NCBI GenBank assembly: GCA_037176725.1
Contig: JAZBRS010000076.1
Span: 117,447,001-117,511,000, forward strand
From: Posidonia oceanica
Taxonomy: Eukaryota; Streptophyta; Magnoliopsida; Alismatales; Posidoniaceae
Length of the DNA stretch: 64,000 nt
Reading direction: 5' to 3'
The notes under the pieces are model-generated. The model worked only from the letters and a program-made list of their open reading frames with translations. It did no database searches and was not told where the DNA came from. Below are positions 20,880 to 32,652 of this stretch, in pieces (positions within the stretch are counted from its first letter, which is position 1; each line of letters opens with the position of its first letter). Position numbers and translations under genes: made by a program.

Positions 20880-21500
20880 GGGAGGAGGAAAAGAAAAGAG
20901 GTCAAGCCTGTGGAGGGAAAAAAATTGAAGAAGAAGAAAAGAGAAGGGAGGAGGGATTTCGGGCTAGGCTTGGGGAAAAGAAATAAAAAGAAAGAAAAAG
21001 GAGATGGTTGGGCTGGGCCGGCTGGAAATAAAAATAAAAAGAAAAATGAAGAGGGAAAGAAGGGGAGTGGGCCGGGCCTGGCTGGAAATGAAAAAAGAGA
21101 AAAGGGAAGAGGGAGAGAAGAGGAGTGGTGTGGGAAAATGAAGAAAGAAAAAAAGAGAGGAGTTGGGCCAGGCCTGTGGAGGAGTGAAGGAAAAAAGAAA
21201 AAAGAAAATGAGGGAAAAGAGGGAGAAGGTTGGAGTGGGCTGGTGGGCTCAGAAGAAAAAAGAGGAAAAAGAAAAAGAAGGGGAGAAGATGGGCTAGGTT
21301 GGAAAAGGAGGAAAAAGAAAGGGAAAGGAGAAGGAAAAAGGGAGAAGAAGAAGAAGAAGAAAAAGAAGAAGAAAAAGAAGAAAAGAAAGAGGGTTTGGGT
21401 TTGGGCTTGGAAGAAAGGAGGAAAAAAAGAAAGAAAAGGAGAAGGAAAAAGGAAGAAGAAGAAGAAGAAAAAAGAAGAAGAAGAGAAAGGAGGCTTGCAT
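20880..21500 (-). promoter_or_regulatory. Pyrimidine-rich tract (sense strand) in LTR F
   Basis: About 600 bases of A/G on the plus strand, hence C/T in the LTR's sense direction, just upstream of the GC-rich block. Equivalent shorter tracts occur in X, B and C. Long Lys/Glu/Gly-rich frames through it are compositional artefacts. A promoter role is inferred. Confidence 0.4.
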
Positions 21501-21509
21501 GGGTGTGAC

Positions 21510-21775
21510 CTAGGGTCTAGGTGTGCTAACCTAGGGTTTGACCTAGGGTTTAGGCATGCTAACCTGGGGCTTGACCTAGGGTTTCAGAGAGTGCTAACCT
21601 AGGGTTTAACCTAGGGTTTAAGTGAATGCTGACCTAGAGTTTAAGCTAGGGTTTAAGTGAATGTTGACCAAGAGTTTTTCTAGGGTTTTAGAAGTGCAGA
21701 CCTAGGTTTTAACCTAGGGTTTTGGGTGAGTGCAAACCTAGAGTTTTGCTAGGGTTTTAAGTGTGGTTTTGGATT
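21510..21775. repeat. CCTAGGGTTT repeats at the F LTR start
   Basis: About eight imperfect units of about 30-35 bp containing GACCTAGGGTTT and TGCTAACCTAGG. They look like telomere-box (AAACCCTA) words, but the period is not that of a telomere. Sparser versions occur near the start of X (about 780-960) and C (about 42480-42660). Confidence 0.75.
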
Positions 21776-21864
21776 TAAAAAAGGATTTCAGAGAGAACCA
21801 CCAATTTGACATGTCAAAATAGGGTGTCTACACTAGGGGATGGGCAGGGGATCCTGGCTGAGGC

Positions 21865-24321
21865 CTACCTAGCAGGTGCACAGGGGCTCGAGCCTAAGGA
21901 AGCATGGCAGGGCGGTGTGGAAGAGCGCTCCAGCTTGGCACGTGGTCGGATCATATGAATGCTTGACTCGGAGCCGACGATAGCCGCACAGTAAAGAGAG
22001 AATGGAAAGGGTTCAAAAATGTCATGAATGAGCTCGGAGGGGTCTACCACAGACATGGCAGACCCGAAGGGGAAAAGAGAGTGGATTCCCGAGGTTTCCA
22101 TGCCTCCCGGATAAGAGTGCTCTAGTAGAGGTTGGCAGACAATGCTGGAATGAGGATATGCTAATGCTAATGCAGGGGCTGATGCAGGGGGAGGTGCAGA
22201 AGTGGATGCCTCGTGCGTGTCGATCACAATCGTTCCCGATTCAATCAGGTCTTGAATAGCATTCCGCAGGGTGAAGCAATTATCCGTTGAATGCCCGGTA
22301 TTTTGATGGAAATCGTAGAAGAGATTTGCCTTGTGCCAATGGGGAAGTGGGTTTAGCAGCGGGCGAATCTCAGGGAAGCTCAGGAGCAACACAACCTTGG
22401 GGAGGACAGCACTCAGCGATTCCTCTAGTGGGGCAAACTTCCGTCAATCTGAGACAGGCCGTCTTTGTCTTTGGTATTGTCTCTACTGGACCGGTGCGGT
22501 AGAATAGACCGGTCGAGCGGTGGTGGTGATCTGTGGTGTGGGGTGTGTCCTAAGTGCTGGTGCGTAAATGATCTGAGCAGGGGTAGGCCGAGACACCAGA
22601 TGAACAGGCACAGCAGGGGAGTTGACGAATGCAGCAGCGGTCTTTGGAGAATCCTTCTTCCTAGGGCGGTTGCTGCTGCTACCGCTGTTGTTGTTGATGG
22701 TGCTGCTGCTACTACTATTGCTGCTGGCGATGGCCTGCTTTGCGAACGTAGAGAGTGCAGGGAAGTTCCCACTCCGCAACAAACTCTCTACGCAAGCACC
22801 AGCTCGGATCAATGCTACGAAGGTCGTGACAGGTTGGATGCTAAGCAGAGCCCTGGTAGATGGCTGCGCACCTTTGATTAGGATCTCGATAGACTCCTCA
22901 TTAGAGGGTCTAGCTCAAACTTGTGAGGCAAGGGCGCGCCAGCGGCCGACGTATTCCCCGAACGGCTCGCCAGGATTCTGCTTGGTTGTGACTAGGTCCG
23001 CGCGCTTTGGGACCAGGTCAAGGTTGAAGGAGTATTGTTCCAGGAATGCCTGGCTGAGGTCGTTCCAAGTCTTGATGGTAGTCATGTCAAGCGAGGTGAA
23101 CCACTTGAGGGCCAGACCGGTCAGATTTTTATGGAATAGGCGGATCAGCAACTCGTCAACATGAAGCTAAGCGAGATCACCACAGTATGCCTTCAGATGG
23201 GCTATGGGGCAGCCCCTACCAATGTATTTTTCAAATTCCAGGATTTTGAACTTCGGTGGGAGTACCGCCTCTAGGAAGTAGCAGAGGTCCTGGAACTGGT
23301 AGGACTGGTGGTCAGTACCCTGCACTAGACGTAGTGCCTTCTCTTGAACATCCACCTTATTATTGATGGGGTCTGGATTGGCTGTTGGAGGTGATGGGGT
23401 AGCAGGGGCAGAGACCACGTACGCCGATTGGGTCGCATCGAGGTGCTCCTCCGGATCCACCATCGCGTCGCCTGGTGATGCGACGTGATGTTCGGCGCAC
23501 CCGTGCATGGGTGCAGTGTATGAGGGGATGCATGCTGAAGTCTGAACCTGATGCAAGGGGGGTGGATGGATAGCATGCTGTGCAGTGGGCACAGAGTGCT
23601 GGAGCAACAGTGGCCGCACTGGCACGGTGCCGGGCGGTGGGCCTGTGGGGTACTGTGCTCCTACCAGCCCGAACGACTGGCCAACAGGTGGCGGAGGTGC
23701 ATGCTGTACATAGTGTTGTGCAGATGCAGGAGGCAGGAACTGTGCCCCTATCGTCGGAGCAGTGAGCAGCTGGGGCGATGGTTTAGGCGGAAGTGCAGAG
23801 GGGAATGCATGATATGCAGGAGCAGGCTGCAGGGGAACCTCGGGACCAGCAGGAATGAAAGGGGGGCGAACTAATAGAGCCATGCCTTGCAGCCTCTAGA
23901 CAGTCTCCATCAGGTGCTGATACTGCTTGTCAGGCGTCCCGTCAGTGGGAATGCTGAGGTGCAGTGTCGACGAGGGACCAGAGCCAAAAGGCAAGGACAC
24001 AGACTGTTCAGGAGATTGAAGTCCTACAGCAAGGGTTGCCGCAGTAGAAAAGGTGTTGAGAGGGATGTAGGCCTGAGACAGGGGGGTCAGAGGCGCCTTC
24101 GGAACGTGAGTGGCGGTCATCAAGATAGACTCGGCGATCGGATCCAGAGGGGCATAGGTCTGCCAATGCCCCACAGCATACTGGGGTGCCCTAGACACCA
24201 TAGGATGGAATCTTGGTGTCACGAGGGGCATAGAGGGAGTGGAAGCGAGAGTCAGAGGGACCAAAGTGGAAATCCCCTCCAAGGCAACAGAAATCAGGGG
24301 CTCACTGGCAAACTGGGCCAT
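21865..24321 (-). pseudogene. gag: gag of element G, broken
   Basis: Minus-strand Gag in several pieces. The N-terminal part from Met at 24321 (to 23896) has an EPLISVALEG..STLVPLT segment that aligns with the H start (EPLLTTVAGVSTLVP). A Pro/Gln-rich part (23883-23167) ends in the capsid start LPPKFKILEFEKYIGRGCP. The capsid piece 23151-22915 contains LTGLALKWFTSLDMTTIKTW. A basic/Ser-Asn linker follows (22812-22483). The C-terminal part 22392-21865 has FYDFHQNTGHSTDNC, with Tyr in place of the first Cys seen in H. Stops and frame changes separate the pieces. Element F is inserted just downstream (21832/21833), so G's protease and pol must lie left of the window if they survive. Confidence 0.85.
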
Positions 24322-25498
24322 TGTTGACCGAGAGCGAGTGAGAACAGGACTACGGCGAGAAGAAAGAGGATGAGTCCTAGGAGGAGCTATCGTTGAAAAA
24401 GTGGATAGTTCGAATGAGGATGGTCGAGCACAGGTGTCTCAGCAGGGGTGTCAGTAAGAGAAAGAACTCGAGCTCCAGCTAAGAAACTCGCTCACTGACC
24501 TCTGTTCGACACAACACAAACAGGAACAGGGGTTAGAACCTAAAAATGAAATGCAAATGCATTTAATTGTGGCATGAATGACATGTATGCTTTCTAGCAT
24601 GCTCTCTCTCACCAATCTAGTGTATCCTAGTAGGTAGTCTTCTTCAGACACTCACAGGTGTGCAGGTCACCAACTTAGGCTAGAAAAAGTAGGTCCCCGT
24701 CTAAATCCTGGCCAAAGCTCAGGCAGTAACAGGGTGGTGCGTTGGTGGCCTCGACCCCGCCAAAGTGTGGGTGGTACCTTGCACTAGCACCGACACGACC
24801 CCTGACAAGGGAGGACAGACTAGCTGACTTGGGCCATGCCAAAGCAATGGAACAAGAGGCCGGGACCATCCTTCTCAGACTGGTAGGTGGACTCAGATGA
24901 GAAGATGCATGCCCTATATGATGCTTCATGCAAATGATTAAAGTCTTTTATCTTGCATATTTTATTAACTCGAAAGGGATGCAGGTGTGTTGAAGTCTCT
25001 AGTTGTACCTAGAATTTATTTTTACTTGCCATTTTTAGTTAGCCATGGGGGAAGCAATCAGTCTCTAATTGTCCTTAGGCTTAATGGAAAAGGGAAAGAA
25101 AATCACCTAAGCATGGCAAGCAAACATTATACATCATTGCAAAAAGCATGCTCATGGTATGTGCTAGTGTTGTGGACATGCCTAGTGAAAATGAAAAACA
25201 ACCAGCACATCAAATGGCATGGCATGTGCATTAGTGTAGTGACATGGCATACTTGTGTGAAATAAACCAAGCATCAGACAAAAGGCATGGATTCAATCAA
25301 TAACCATGCAAGCATGGTAATCGAATGCTCGAATAAGGAAAGTGCTTGAATTAAGGCAATGAATAAGTAAATAAATGCTGAGATAATGAATAAAGAGCAA
25401 TGCGATAAGTAAATAAACAAGGCAACCAACGCTAAGCTAAGCAAGGAAATAAGCCACACAAAAAGCGGAAGAGTGGAAACAAAAGCCGGAGTCTAGTA
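24322..25498 (-). other. Leader of element G
   Basis: The segment between PBS and gag contains the conserved GAGAAGATGCATGC and TCCTTCTCAGACT stretch also seen in H (29450-29490, opposite orientation) and E (9855-9895). I see no gene upstream of gag. Confidence 0.65.
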
Positions 25499-25516
25499 TC
25501 CCCAGCAGAGTCACCA
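25499..25516 (-). other. Primer-binding site of element G
   Basis: Minus-strand TGGTGACTCTGCTGGGGA lies one base from the LTR end TTACTACA. Confidence 0.82.
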
Positions 25517-25517
25517 C

Positions 25518-25687
25518 TGTAGTAACCCTGGAAATCGGTGCGTCCATACATGCTGCCAAAGCTGGCGTGCACCAGCCGAGATTAGGTTGCTATTAGCGGT
25601 TGGTTCCGAGAAGGGATTTTCAACTCGAAAACACCGGAAAATAGAAGCGAACGCAAAAGGAAGATAAAATAAAAGAAAGGGAGTCAC
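25518..25687 (-). mobile_element. 5' LTR fragment of element G, cut by element H
   Basis: 170 bp of the sense 3' end of a minus-strand LTR. It starts at the terminal ...TACTACA and is broken at 25688, within the internal PBS-like word, by the TGTAGACACC start of H. The rest should lie beyond H's far end. The expected H target duplication is GTCAC (25683-25687). Confidence 0.85.
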
Positions 25688-28600
25688 TGTAGACACCTCG
25701 TTTTGACAAGCCTTTTAGGTGGAAGATTGCTGGAAGTTGGCTCGGAGGAAGGCATTGCAAAATCCACTCCAAACCCTAACCCAAGTCCAACCCAAAGCCA
25801 CTCATTTTCCCAATCCAATTCTCAAACCCAACCCAAGCTAAACCAAAAAACCAAAGCTAAGTCCAAGGCCCAAGCCCAAGCCCATTTGCAGGCCGGTCTA
25901 TAGGTTTGCACGTCTGGTCGCCACATGCAGAGGCGACTGACTCCTATCGCCACATGAAGGGGCGACTGAGTCAGGCGCCAAGTGCCGCGGCGACTCGACT
26001 GTAAATTTGCAGACCTTCGAGCTTTCCCACCGCACACTCATTTGGACTTTTCCAGCCAACATTTGCCAACCTGCATTGCGCTGCGCATGCCACCTCCCTC
26101 ACCTACCTTGCTAGTGTCTCCACGCTCGCTCTCGTGCACGCCACTTCTGGCTACCGACAGCCTTGCGTGTCTGACATCGGCGAACTCGTATGCCTGCCAA
26201 CACCAGTCATGCGACCTCCCTGGCAAGTCCACACCCCTCACCTGCCATCCCTCGTGCACTCACCACACTCAGCCACGCCTGCCACAGCCCTGCCCTTGCC
26301 TGCCAAGCCGCTGGCAATCCCAGAACCCAACAGCAAAACCCAACCCAAAAAAAAACCTTCGCGTGGCAGCAACTTCACGAGACTGGCATTCACTCTCCAG
26401 CCCTCTTGCTTGCAAACCGAGAGTACCCATGCGCAGCCCCCACATCCGAGAGTGAGCCCCGACCTTCGGCGAGCAATGCCGTGCCTTCCTCCGCTCGCAA
26501 TTTGCCTCCAAAGTTGCACCGGCGAAGCGTCTTCCACCTCCTTGGCTACAACTTCGGTAAGCATTTCAGGTGGGTTCTTCTCAACCCATTGCGTGTCCGA
26601 GGATCCGGGAACGTTCCCGAACCTTCCACCTTCGCAGCCACCTTAGCTGCTCCTCCTCTCGTGCCCTCAGCTGCCCTAGCGGCCGTGGTGGCATGGCGGC
26701 GTCGGCGAGCCACGGCAGAGGTGGGAAAAGGGGCGTCGGCCCCTCTCCTCGTCCGGCATACACTTCCAAGCCTCCTCCCCAACGCCACGACGCTTCCCAG
26801 CCCAGTCTTCAGGTTGTTGGCCGCCCCAGTGGCCGGCCTCTGACGGCCACGGTGGCGTAAAAGGGGTGGAGGCTGGTGGAGCGATCTAGGCCACCTCACG
26901 CCATGCCAAGGGCATGGTTAGGACCGTGGGAACGTCGCAGACGTTCCCCGGTCATCGTCGGCCTCTCCCCCACCACGTGGAGAGCGCAGCTCGCCGGCGA
27001 AGTTCACTGGACTTCTAGGTTGGGCACCGCCTAAGGCAGTGACTAGCTGCAAAGCAGCTGTTGTTAGCCCCGACTTTGGGCCGACATCCCCGGCAGCCTA
27101 GGCCATCTTTTTGAGTTTTGATTGTTCCTGCATGTGCGTGGATGTTTCAGCTTCAATATTGCATGTTTAATTCCATGTTTGCTTGTGCGTCGGGAGTGGG
27201 GCTAGGCTCCAAAGTCAGCTGTCCAATCAATTGGGTTGCAGTCAGCCGCCTCTCCAAGGGGCGATTGACTGCAACTCAGCAGACCGTTGGCCCCGACTTT
27301 GGGCCGGAATGCCTCGTTGCCCAGACCGCCGTTTGGCTCGCTTTCAGTTTCCTTGCAATCGTGCTTTGTTCTTCTACAGCTTTGCATCATTTGTTTTAAT
27401 TTCTAGCATTCCATGGGTTCCAGACCTGGCCTGGAAGTTGGCTGTTTAGAACACGGGTTTGCGGGTTGAGCCGCCATCCAAGACGGCGACTCACCTGCAA
27501 CTCTGGCAGTTCTTCCAGCCAACTTTGGGCCACTGTAACTGGTGACCCATGCACCCATTCTTCCATCTGATAGCTTGCATGTATGCCCTGATATGCCATC
27601 TCTAGCTGCATATAGTCATTTGCATGCCTTATTTGCTTGCATAAGTTTGTTGTTTGGGAGGTCTGTAACGATGGCTGCCGCTCGTCAGGGAGGCGACTTG
27701 CACAGCCGCCTCTGTGACTAGCGGCTAAGCCTTGTTTCAGGCAGTCCCTTTGCCCTTGCTTTGCCGCCTTGCGTCGCGGTCGCTTTCGCATTCCGTTTGC
27801 ATAGTTTTGTTCTTTGACATGCCCTCTATGCTGCTATGCAATCGCTTTTTGGTTTTGATTTAGTTTGCTAGCTTCGCCGGGGCGATAAGCCACTGTCCGG
27901 ATTCTGCATGGTTTGGCCGCCGCCTCTAGAGGCAACCTTCGCCACCGCCTGAGCAATAGTCGACCAGCGTGGTTGCCCAGAAGGCCGGTGACTCACACTA
28001 TAGGCCATACAGCAGCTGTTATCGCCCATTTGCCACCTGTATTTGCATCGTTTTGCGTGCCCACATTGATTTTATTTGCATATCGCCTGCATTTGCATCA
28101 GTTTGCGTGCCCGCATTTGTTTTCCTTGCATGTCGTTTGCATTCACACCATTTTGCATGCCCGCCCTTGTTTCCTTTCCCCATTGCATGTCACATTGCAT
28201 TGTGTGGTTTTATTGACATTTTGTTTTATCGCCTGCATTTGCATTTAGGGCAGTGATGCTTACTATTTGGAGTTCTCACGAACCAGGGCTTGCTCGTTTG
28301 TAACACAAGCAGCGTTGCTAAGCACATAGGCAACACGTTTAATTTCCCATTTTGGCATTAAAGCATACATAGCATAGCATAGCATCTATCGCCTACGGGC
28401 GTATAGCAAAGGCAAGCAATTGCCGACATCCGGCATATGCGAGCGTTAAGCCTAGAAAGACCGACTTCTTGGGCGTGTCGGGGGTGCCTAACACCTTCCC
28501 CGCACATAACAGGAGTCATTACCCTTTCTCTGGCCCGCAATCACCATTTTGCCCTCGTCCTTGGCACGAGTCATCCTTTTTTGCATAGCATTGCATTCAT

Positions 28601-28837
28601 TCGCTTGTTTTCTATGCTTTTCCTTGGTTTTCCTCGTCTTCCCATTAATAAACAAGGTGGTGACTCCCTTTTGTCTTATCTTTATTTTTATTTGCGTTTT
28701 CCTAGTGTTTTTGAGTCGAGTTTCTCCTCAGATTCACTATCGATCGCGGCTCCTTCCCCTCCCTCTACGGCACGATCGCATCGCAAGCTATGGCTGCGTT
28801 GCGAGGATTGCCGTGGGGTGCTAGGAAGGCGGTCACA
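25688..28837 (+). mobile_element. 5' LTR of element H, about 3.15 kb
   Basis: It begins TGTAGACACC at 25688 and ends near GGTCACA at 28837, six bases before the PBS. The exact end is uncertain because the usual CTACA is not present and the last 100 bases differ from the other LTRs. It contains a GC-rich block with GTAAGC at 26557, several TTGGGCC/GCGACT-rich stretches (26880-27980), a short 30-bp minisatellite (28040-28170), both conserved boxes (28245-28330, 28436-28520) and a PBS-like word (28658-28666). Confidence 0.82.
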
Positions 28838-28843
28838 GGAAAG

Positions 28844-28861
28844 TGGCAACTCCGCTAGGGA
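28844..28861 (+). other. Primer-binding site of element H
   Basis: TGGCAACTCCGCTAGGGA, a variant of the TGGCGACTCC-type site used by the other elements. The spacer to the presumed LTR end is six bases instead of one. Confidence 0.72.
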
Positions 28862-30035
28862 TTCTAGACTTCGGCTTTCGTGTTTGGCTTTTCACTAGCA
28901 TTGTTTTTGCTTGTGCTTGCCCTACCTTGCTTTATTGCTTGCTTTATGCTTGCTTCTTTGCTTTATTGCTTGCCATGTGCCTGTTTACTTGCCTTATCGC
29001 TTACATTACCTTTACTTGCTTTATTTATGCATTATACATGCCTAAATACTTGCTTGTCGTACTATGCATGCCTTTTGAGTGGTAAATGCTTTATTTTACA
29101 CAATTGCTATGCCACTACCGTGCACATGCCATGCATACCTACTTTTTGACATGCTAAGTGTTTCTTTTCACTATCGTGTCTACATACACCTGCACATGCC
29201 ATGCCCATGCCTTTTGCAGTGATTGTATGTTGTTTGCTTGCCATGTTTGGGTTATTTTCTTCCCCTTTTGCATTAGGCTTAAGGACAACTAGAGACTGGT
29301 TGCTCCTTCCCCCTTGGCAATTAAAAACAGCAAGTAAAAGTCAAATCTAGGATCATCTAGAGACGCTAACACACATTCACCCCCTTGGGTTAATAAAAAG
29401 CACAAGATTACAAACTTTAATCATTTTGCATGAAGCATCATATAGGGCATGCATCTTCTCATCTGAGTCTACCTATCAGTCTGAGAAGAATAGTCTCGGT
29501 CTCCCGTCCAGCTGCTTTGGCACAAGGTGAGTCGATCGGTCTGTCCCCACTTGTCAGGGGTCGTGTCGGTGCTACTAGAGGATACAACAATGCCTCAGCA
29601 GGGTCAAGGCCACTACTACGCCACCCGTTATATCTAAGCTCTAAGCCAGGGTCTAGACGGGTGCCTTACTTTCTGACCGAGTCGGTGACCTGCACACTTG
29701 TGAGTTTGAAGTAGACAACCTGCTAGGACACACTAGATTGGTGAGAGAAAGCATGCTAGAAAGCATACCATTTGCATGAATGCATTCATACCACCAACTA
29801 AACATTTGCATTTTTTCTTTCAGGTTCTAACACCTGTTTGCTTTGTCTGCAACAGAGATCAGTGAGCGAGTTCCCTTGTTGCAGCTTGAGTGCTTCTCTT
29901 CAATGATGCCTCTGTTGTGTCACTTGTTCTCGACCCTCCTCTTCCGAGCTATTCGCCTTTGTGACTATAGCTCCTCCTAGGCATCGTCCTTCACCTTTCC
30001 GTCGTAGCCCTATTCTTACTCGCTCGTGGTCAGCC
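28862..30035 (+). other. Leader of element H
   Basis: It mirrors the leaders of E, F and G: TTGCTTGC-rich stretch, ATGCATGCCTTTTGAGTGG, then the GAGTCTACCTATCAGTCTGAGAAG block. I see no conserved gene before gag. Confidence 0.7.
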
Positions 30036-32652
30036 ATGGACCAGCGTGCCATCGAGCCTTTGCTCACCACAGTCGCGGGGGTTTCCACTTTGGTCCCTTC
30101 GACTCCCGTCTTGACACCCTCTATGCCCCTTACGACGCCAGGGTTTCCCCCCTTTACCTCTGGGGGACCCCTACGTATCGTAGGGTTTGGGCAAGTCTAT
30201 GCCCCTTCGGATCCTGTCACCGAGGCTACCTTGGTGACTGCCACTCGCTTTCCGGAGACCGTTCCGACTCCTTTTGATCCCTATGGCACTGGTTCTGCTG
30301 TGGCGACTCCCGCCATAGGATCCTATCCTCCTGGACAGTCTGTGTCCCCCCCTCTTGCATCTGGTCCCCCATCGGCACTGCAATTCAGCATTCCCACTGA
30401 CGGGACCCCTGAAGAGCGGTACTAGTGCTTGGCGGAGCTTGCCTAGATATTTCAGGGCATGGCTTTGTCTGCTCGCCCTCCTCCAGCTCCTTCTGCACCT
30501 GAGATCCCTCTACATCCTGTTCCTGCTCTTCAGGCATTCCCTACTGCACTACCGCCCCGGCCATCACCCTAGCTGCTCTCTGCCTCGGTGATAGGGGCGC
30601 AGCCTCCCCCCTCTACACACACCTCATTCACTGCACAGCATGCACCTCCACCACCTGGTGGCCAGCCCCTCGGATTGGTTTGAGCACAACACTTCTCTGG
30701 CCCGCTGCTTGGCACCGTGCCACTGTAGCAGCTGTTGCTCCCACAATCTCCACAATTCACTGCACAGCATCTTGCATACCCTCATCCTGTGCATCAGCAA
30801 TTTCCTTCTCCTGCATACTTTGCACCACCCATAGCACCCACTACACATTTGCATGGATACGCCGGCCATCCCGTCGCATCACCAGGCGACGCAATGGTGG
30901 ATCCGGAGGAGCACCTCGGTGCGACCCAAACAGCATATGTAGTCCCTACCCCAGCTGCCCCATCACCTCCGGAAGCAACTCCAGAGTCCAACGACTACAG
31001 GTTCGCCATTCTAGAGAAAGCACTTTGTCAAGTGTAGGGCACGGACTTCCACTCCTACCAGTTTCGGGACCTCTGTTGCTTTCCAGAGGTGGTACTCCCA
31101 CCAAAGTTCAAAATCCTAGACTTCGATAAATACAATGGTAGGGGCTGCCCCATCGCCCATTTGAAGGCGTATTGCGGAGACTTGGCTCAGCTTCAGGCTG
31201 ATGACAGGTTGTTAATCTATGTGTTTCAGAAGAGTCTTACTGGCCTAGCCCTCAAGTGGTTTACATCGCTTGATATGGCCACCATCAAGACTTGGGACGA
31301 CCTCAGCAGGGCGTCCTGGAACAGTACTCCTTCAACCTTGACTTGGTCCCTAAGCGCGAGGACCTCGTCGCCCTTAAGCAGAGAAAAACGAGCTGTTCGG
31401 GGAGTACGTCGGCTGTTGGCGTGCCCTTGCTGCACAAGTTCGCGATAGACCCTCTGACGAGGAATCTATCAAGATTGTAATTCGAGGCGTGCAGTCATCT
31501 ACTAGGGCTCTGCTTGTTATCCAGGCTATCACTAGTTTTGCATCTTTGATTCAGGTCGGCACACACGTGGAGAGCTCCCTTCGGAGGGGCAATTTTCCGG
31601 CACTCTCCGTCTTCGCTAAGCAAGCCACCTCCCCTAATAGCGGTTATGGCGGCAGCAGTAGCAACACCAACAACAACGGCGGAGGCAACAACAATAAAAG
31701 GCGGGATCCCTCGTGGACCACCGTTGCATACGTCGACTCTCCTGCCACTCCTGTCCCCATGGTAGCTCTGCCTGGCCCGAATCAGGTAGTGTATGCACCA
31801 ACACCTAGTGCACCTCACACACCACAGATCACCACCATCGCCTGACTGGTCTACCTAGCCACATCGGTCCGACAAGGACAGCACCAAGGGCAGAGACGGC
31901 CCCACCATCAGCATCACTTCACTCAGCTAGTGGAGCCGCTGAGTGCTGTCCTCCCTAAGGTAGCGTCGCTCCTCACGCTCCCTCAGGTCCGCCCACCATC
32001 GAACCCTCTTCCGAGGTGGTATAAGACGGATCACTTCTGCGATTTTCATCGAGTAGTCGGGCACTCGACGAATAATTGCTTCACTCTGCAGGGAGCCGTG
32101 CAAGACCTGATTGACCGAAAGGTCATCAGCATCAACACTCGGGAGGTAGCATCTTCATCCACCCCTCCATCAGCATCCCCCTCTGCATTAGGGACAGCTC
32201 CCCCCAATCCAAGCATCGTCCACCAGCCTTTGCCGAAGCATTCTGGCCCAGGAGGCACAGGGACTTCAGGTGTGCATTCTCTTTTCCCCTCTAGGTCTGC
32301 TATGTCTGTGGTGGACCCTTCTCATCTTATTCAAGATCTTTCTTTGCCTGTTTCTCCTTCTCTCTATCATGCAGCGCTTGCCAGCTCTGAGTCGGCGATT
32401 CACATGATCTGACTGAACGCCAAGCCAGAGCGTGCTACCACGAGGCCTGCCATACAATCAGAGGCTCAACCCCCCATTTGCTTGCAGGCCAGGCCCCAAC
32501 CAGAGCCAATACAGCCTCCCCAGCAACAACCTTCATCTGCCCACCAACCGGCAAATATCCCGGCGGCCCCTCTCTAGCTCGCAGCTCGTGCTCCCCTGGT
32601 AATCAATTTAACCAGAGATACCCACCGTGTTCCATATGACTATGCCGCAGAA
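30036..32652 (+). pseudogene. gag: gag of element H, with stops and frameshifts
   Basis: The start at Met 30036 is chosen because its first residues align with G's Gag start. Frame one runs to about 31310 and includes a Pro-rich N-terminal region, then the capsid start VLPPKFKILDFDKYNGRGCP (about 31091) and LTGLALKWFTSLDMATIKTW (about 31238). Two frameshifts follow within roughly 90 bases (31310-31400). The third segment carries VESSLRRGNFPALSVFAKQA, an Asn/Gly-rich linker and the zinc-knuckle-like CDFHRVVGHSTNNC (about 32038). Several in-frame stops, many of them TAG, interrupt it. After the second frameshift, gag, protease and RT share one frame, so the ancestor probably made one Gag-Pol polyprotein. 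Confidence 0.88.

Larger units (their letters stand above)
14910..21832 (-). mobile_element. 5' LTR of element F, 6,923 bp including a nested solo LTR
   Basis: In the sense direction it starts TGTAGACACCC at 21832 and ends ATTACTACA at 14910, next to the PBS. Without the nested chromovirus-like LTR and one target duplication it is 4,812 bp. Sense order: repeated CCTAGGGTTT words (21775-21510), pyrimidine tract, GC-rich block ending CAG|GTAAGT (20224), AT-rich TGCAATT-type stretch (17610-16080), a 45-bp minisatellite, and the conserved boxes. The right flank at 21833 is gag-related sequence of G, so F is inserted in G. The expected right-hand target duplication is CTAGG (21833-21837). Confidence 0.85.

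Noticed and set aside
20799..21602. 267-codon Lys/Glu/Gly-rich frame
   Set aside because: It is an A/G-only tract antisense to the F LTR, equivalent to pyrimidine tracts in other LTRs.
21510..21775. Interstitial telomere
   Set aside because: AGGGTTT words occur in 30-35-bp units, not in the 7-bp telomeric period.
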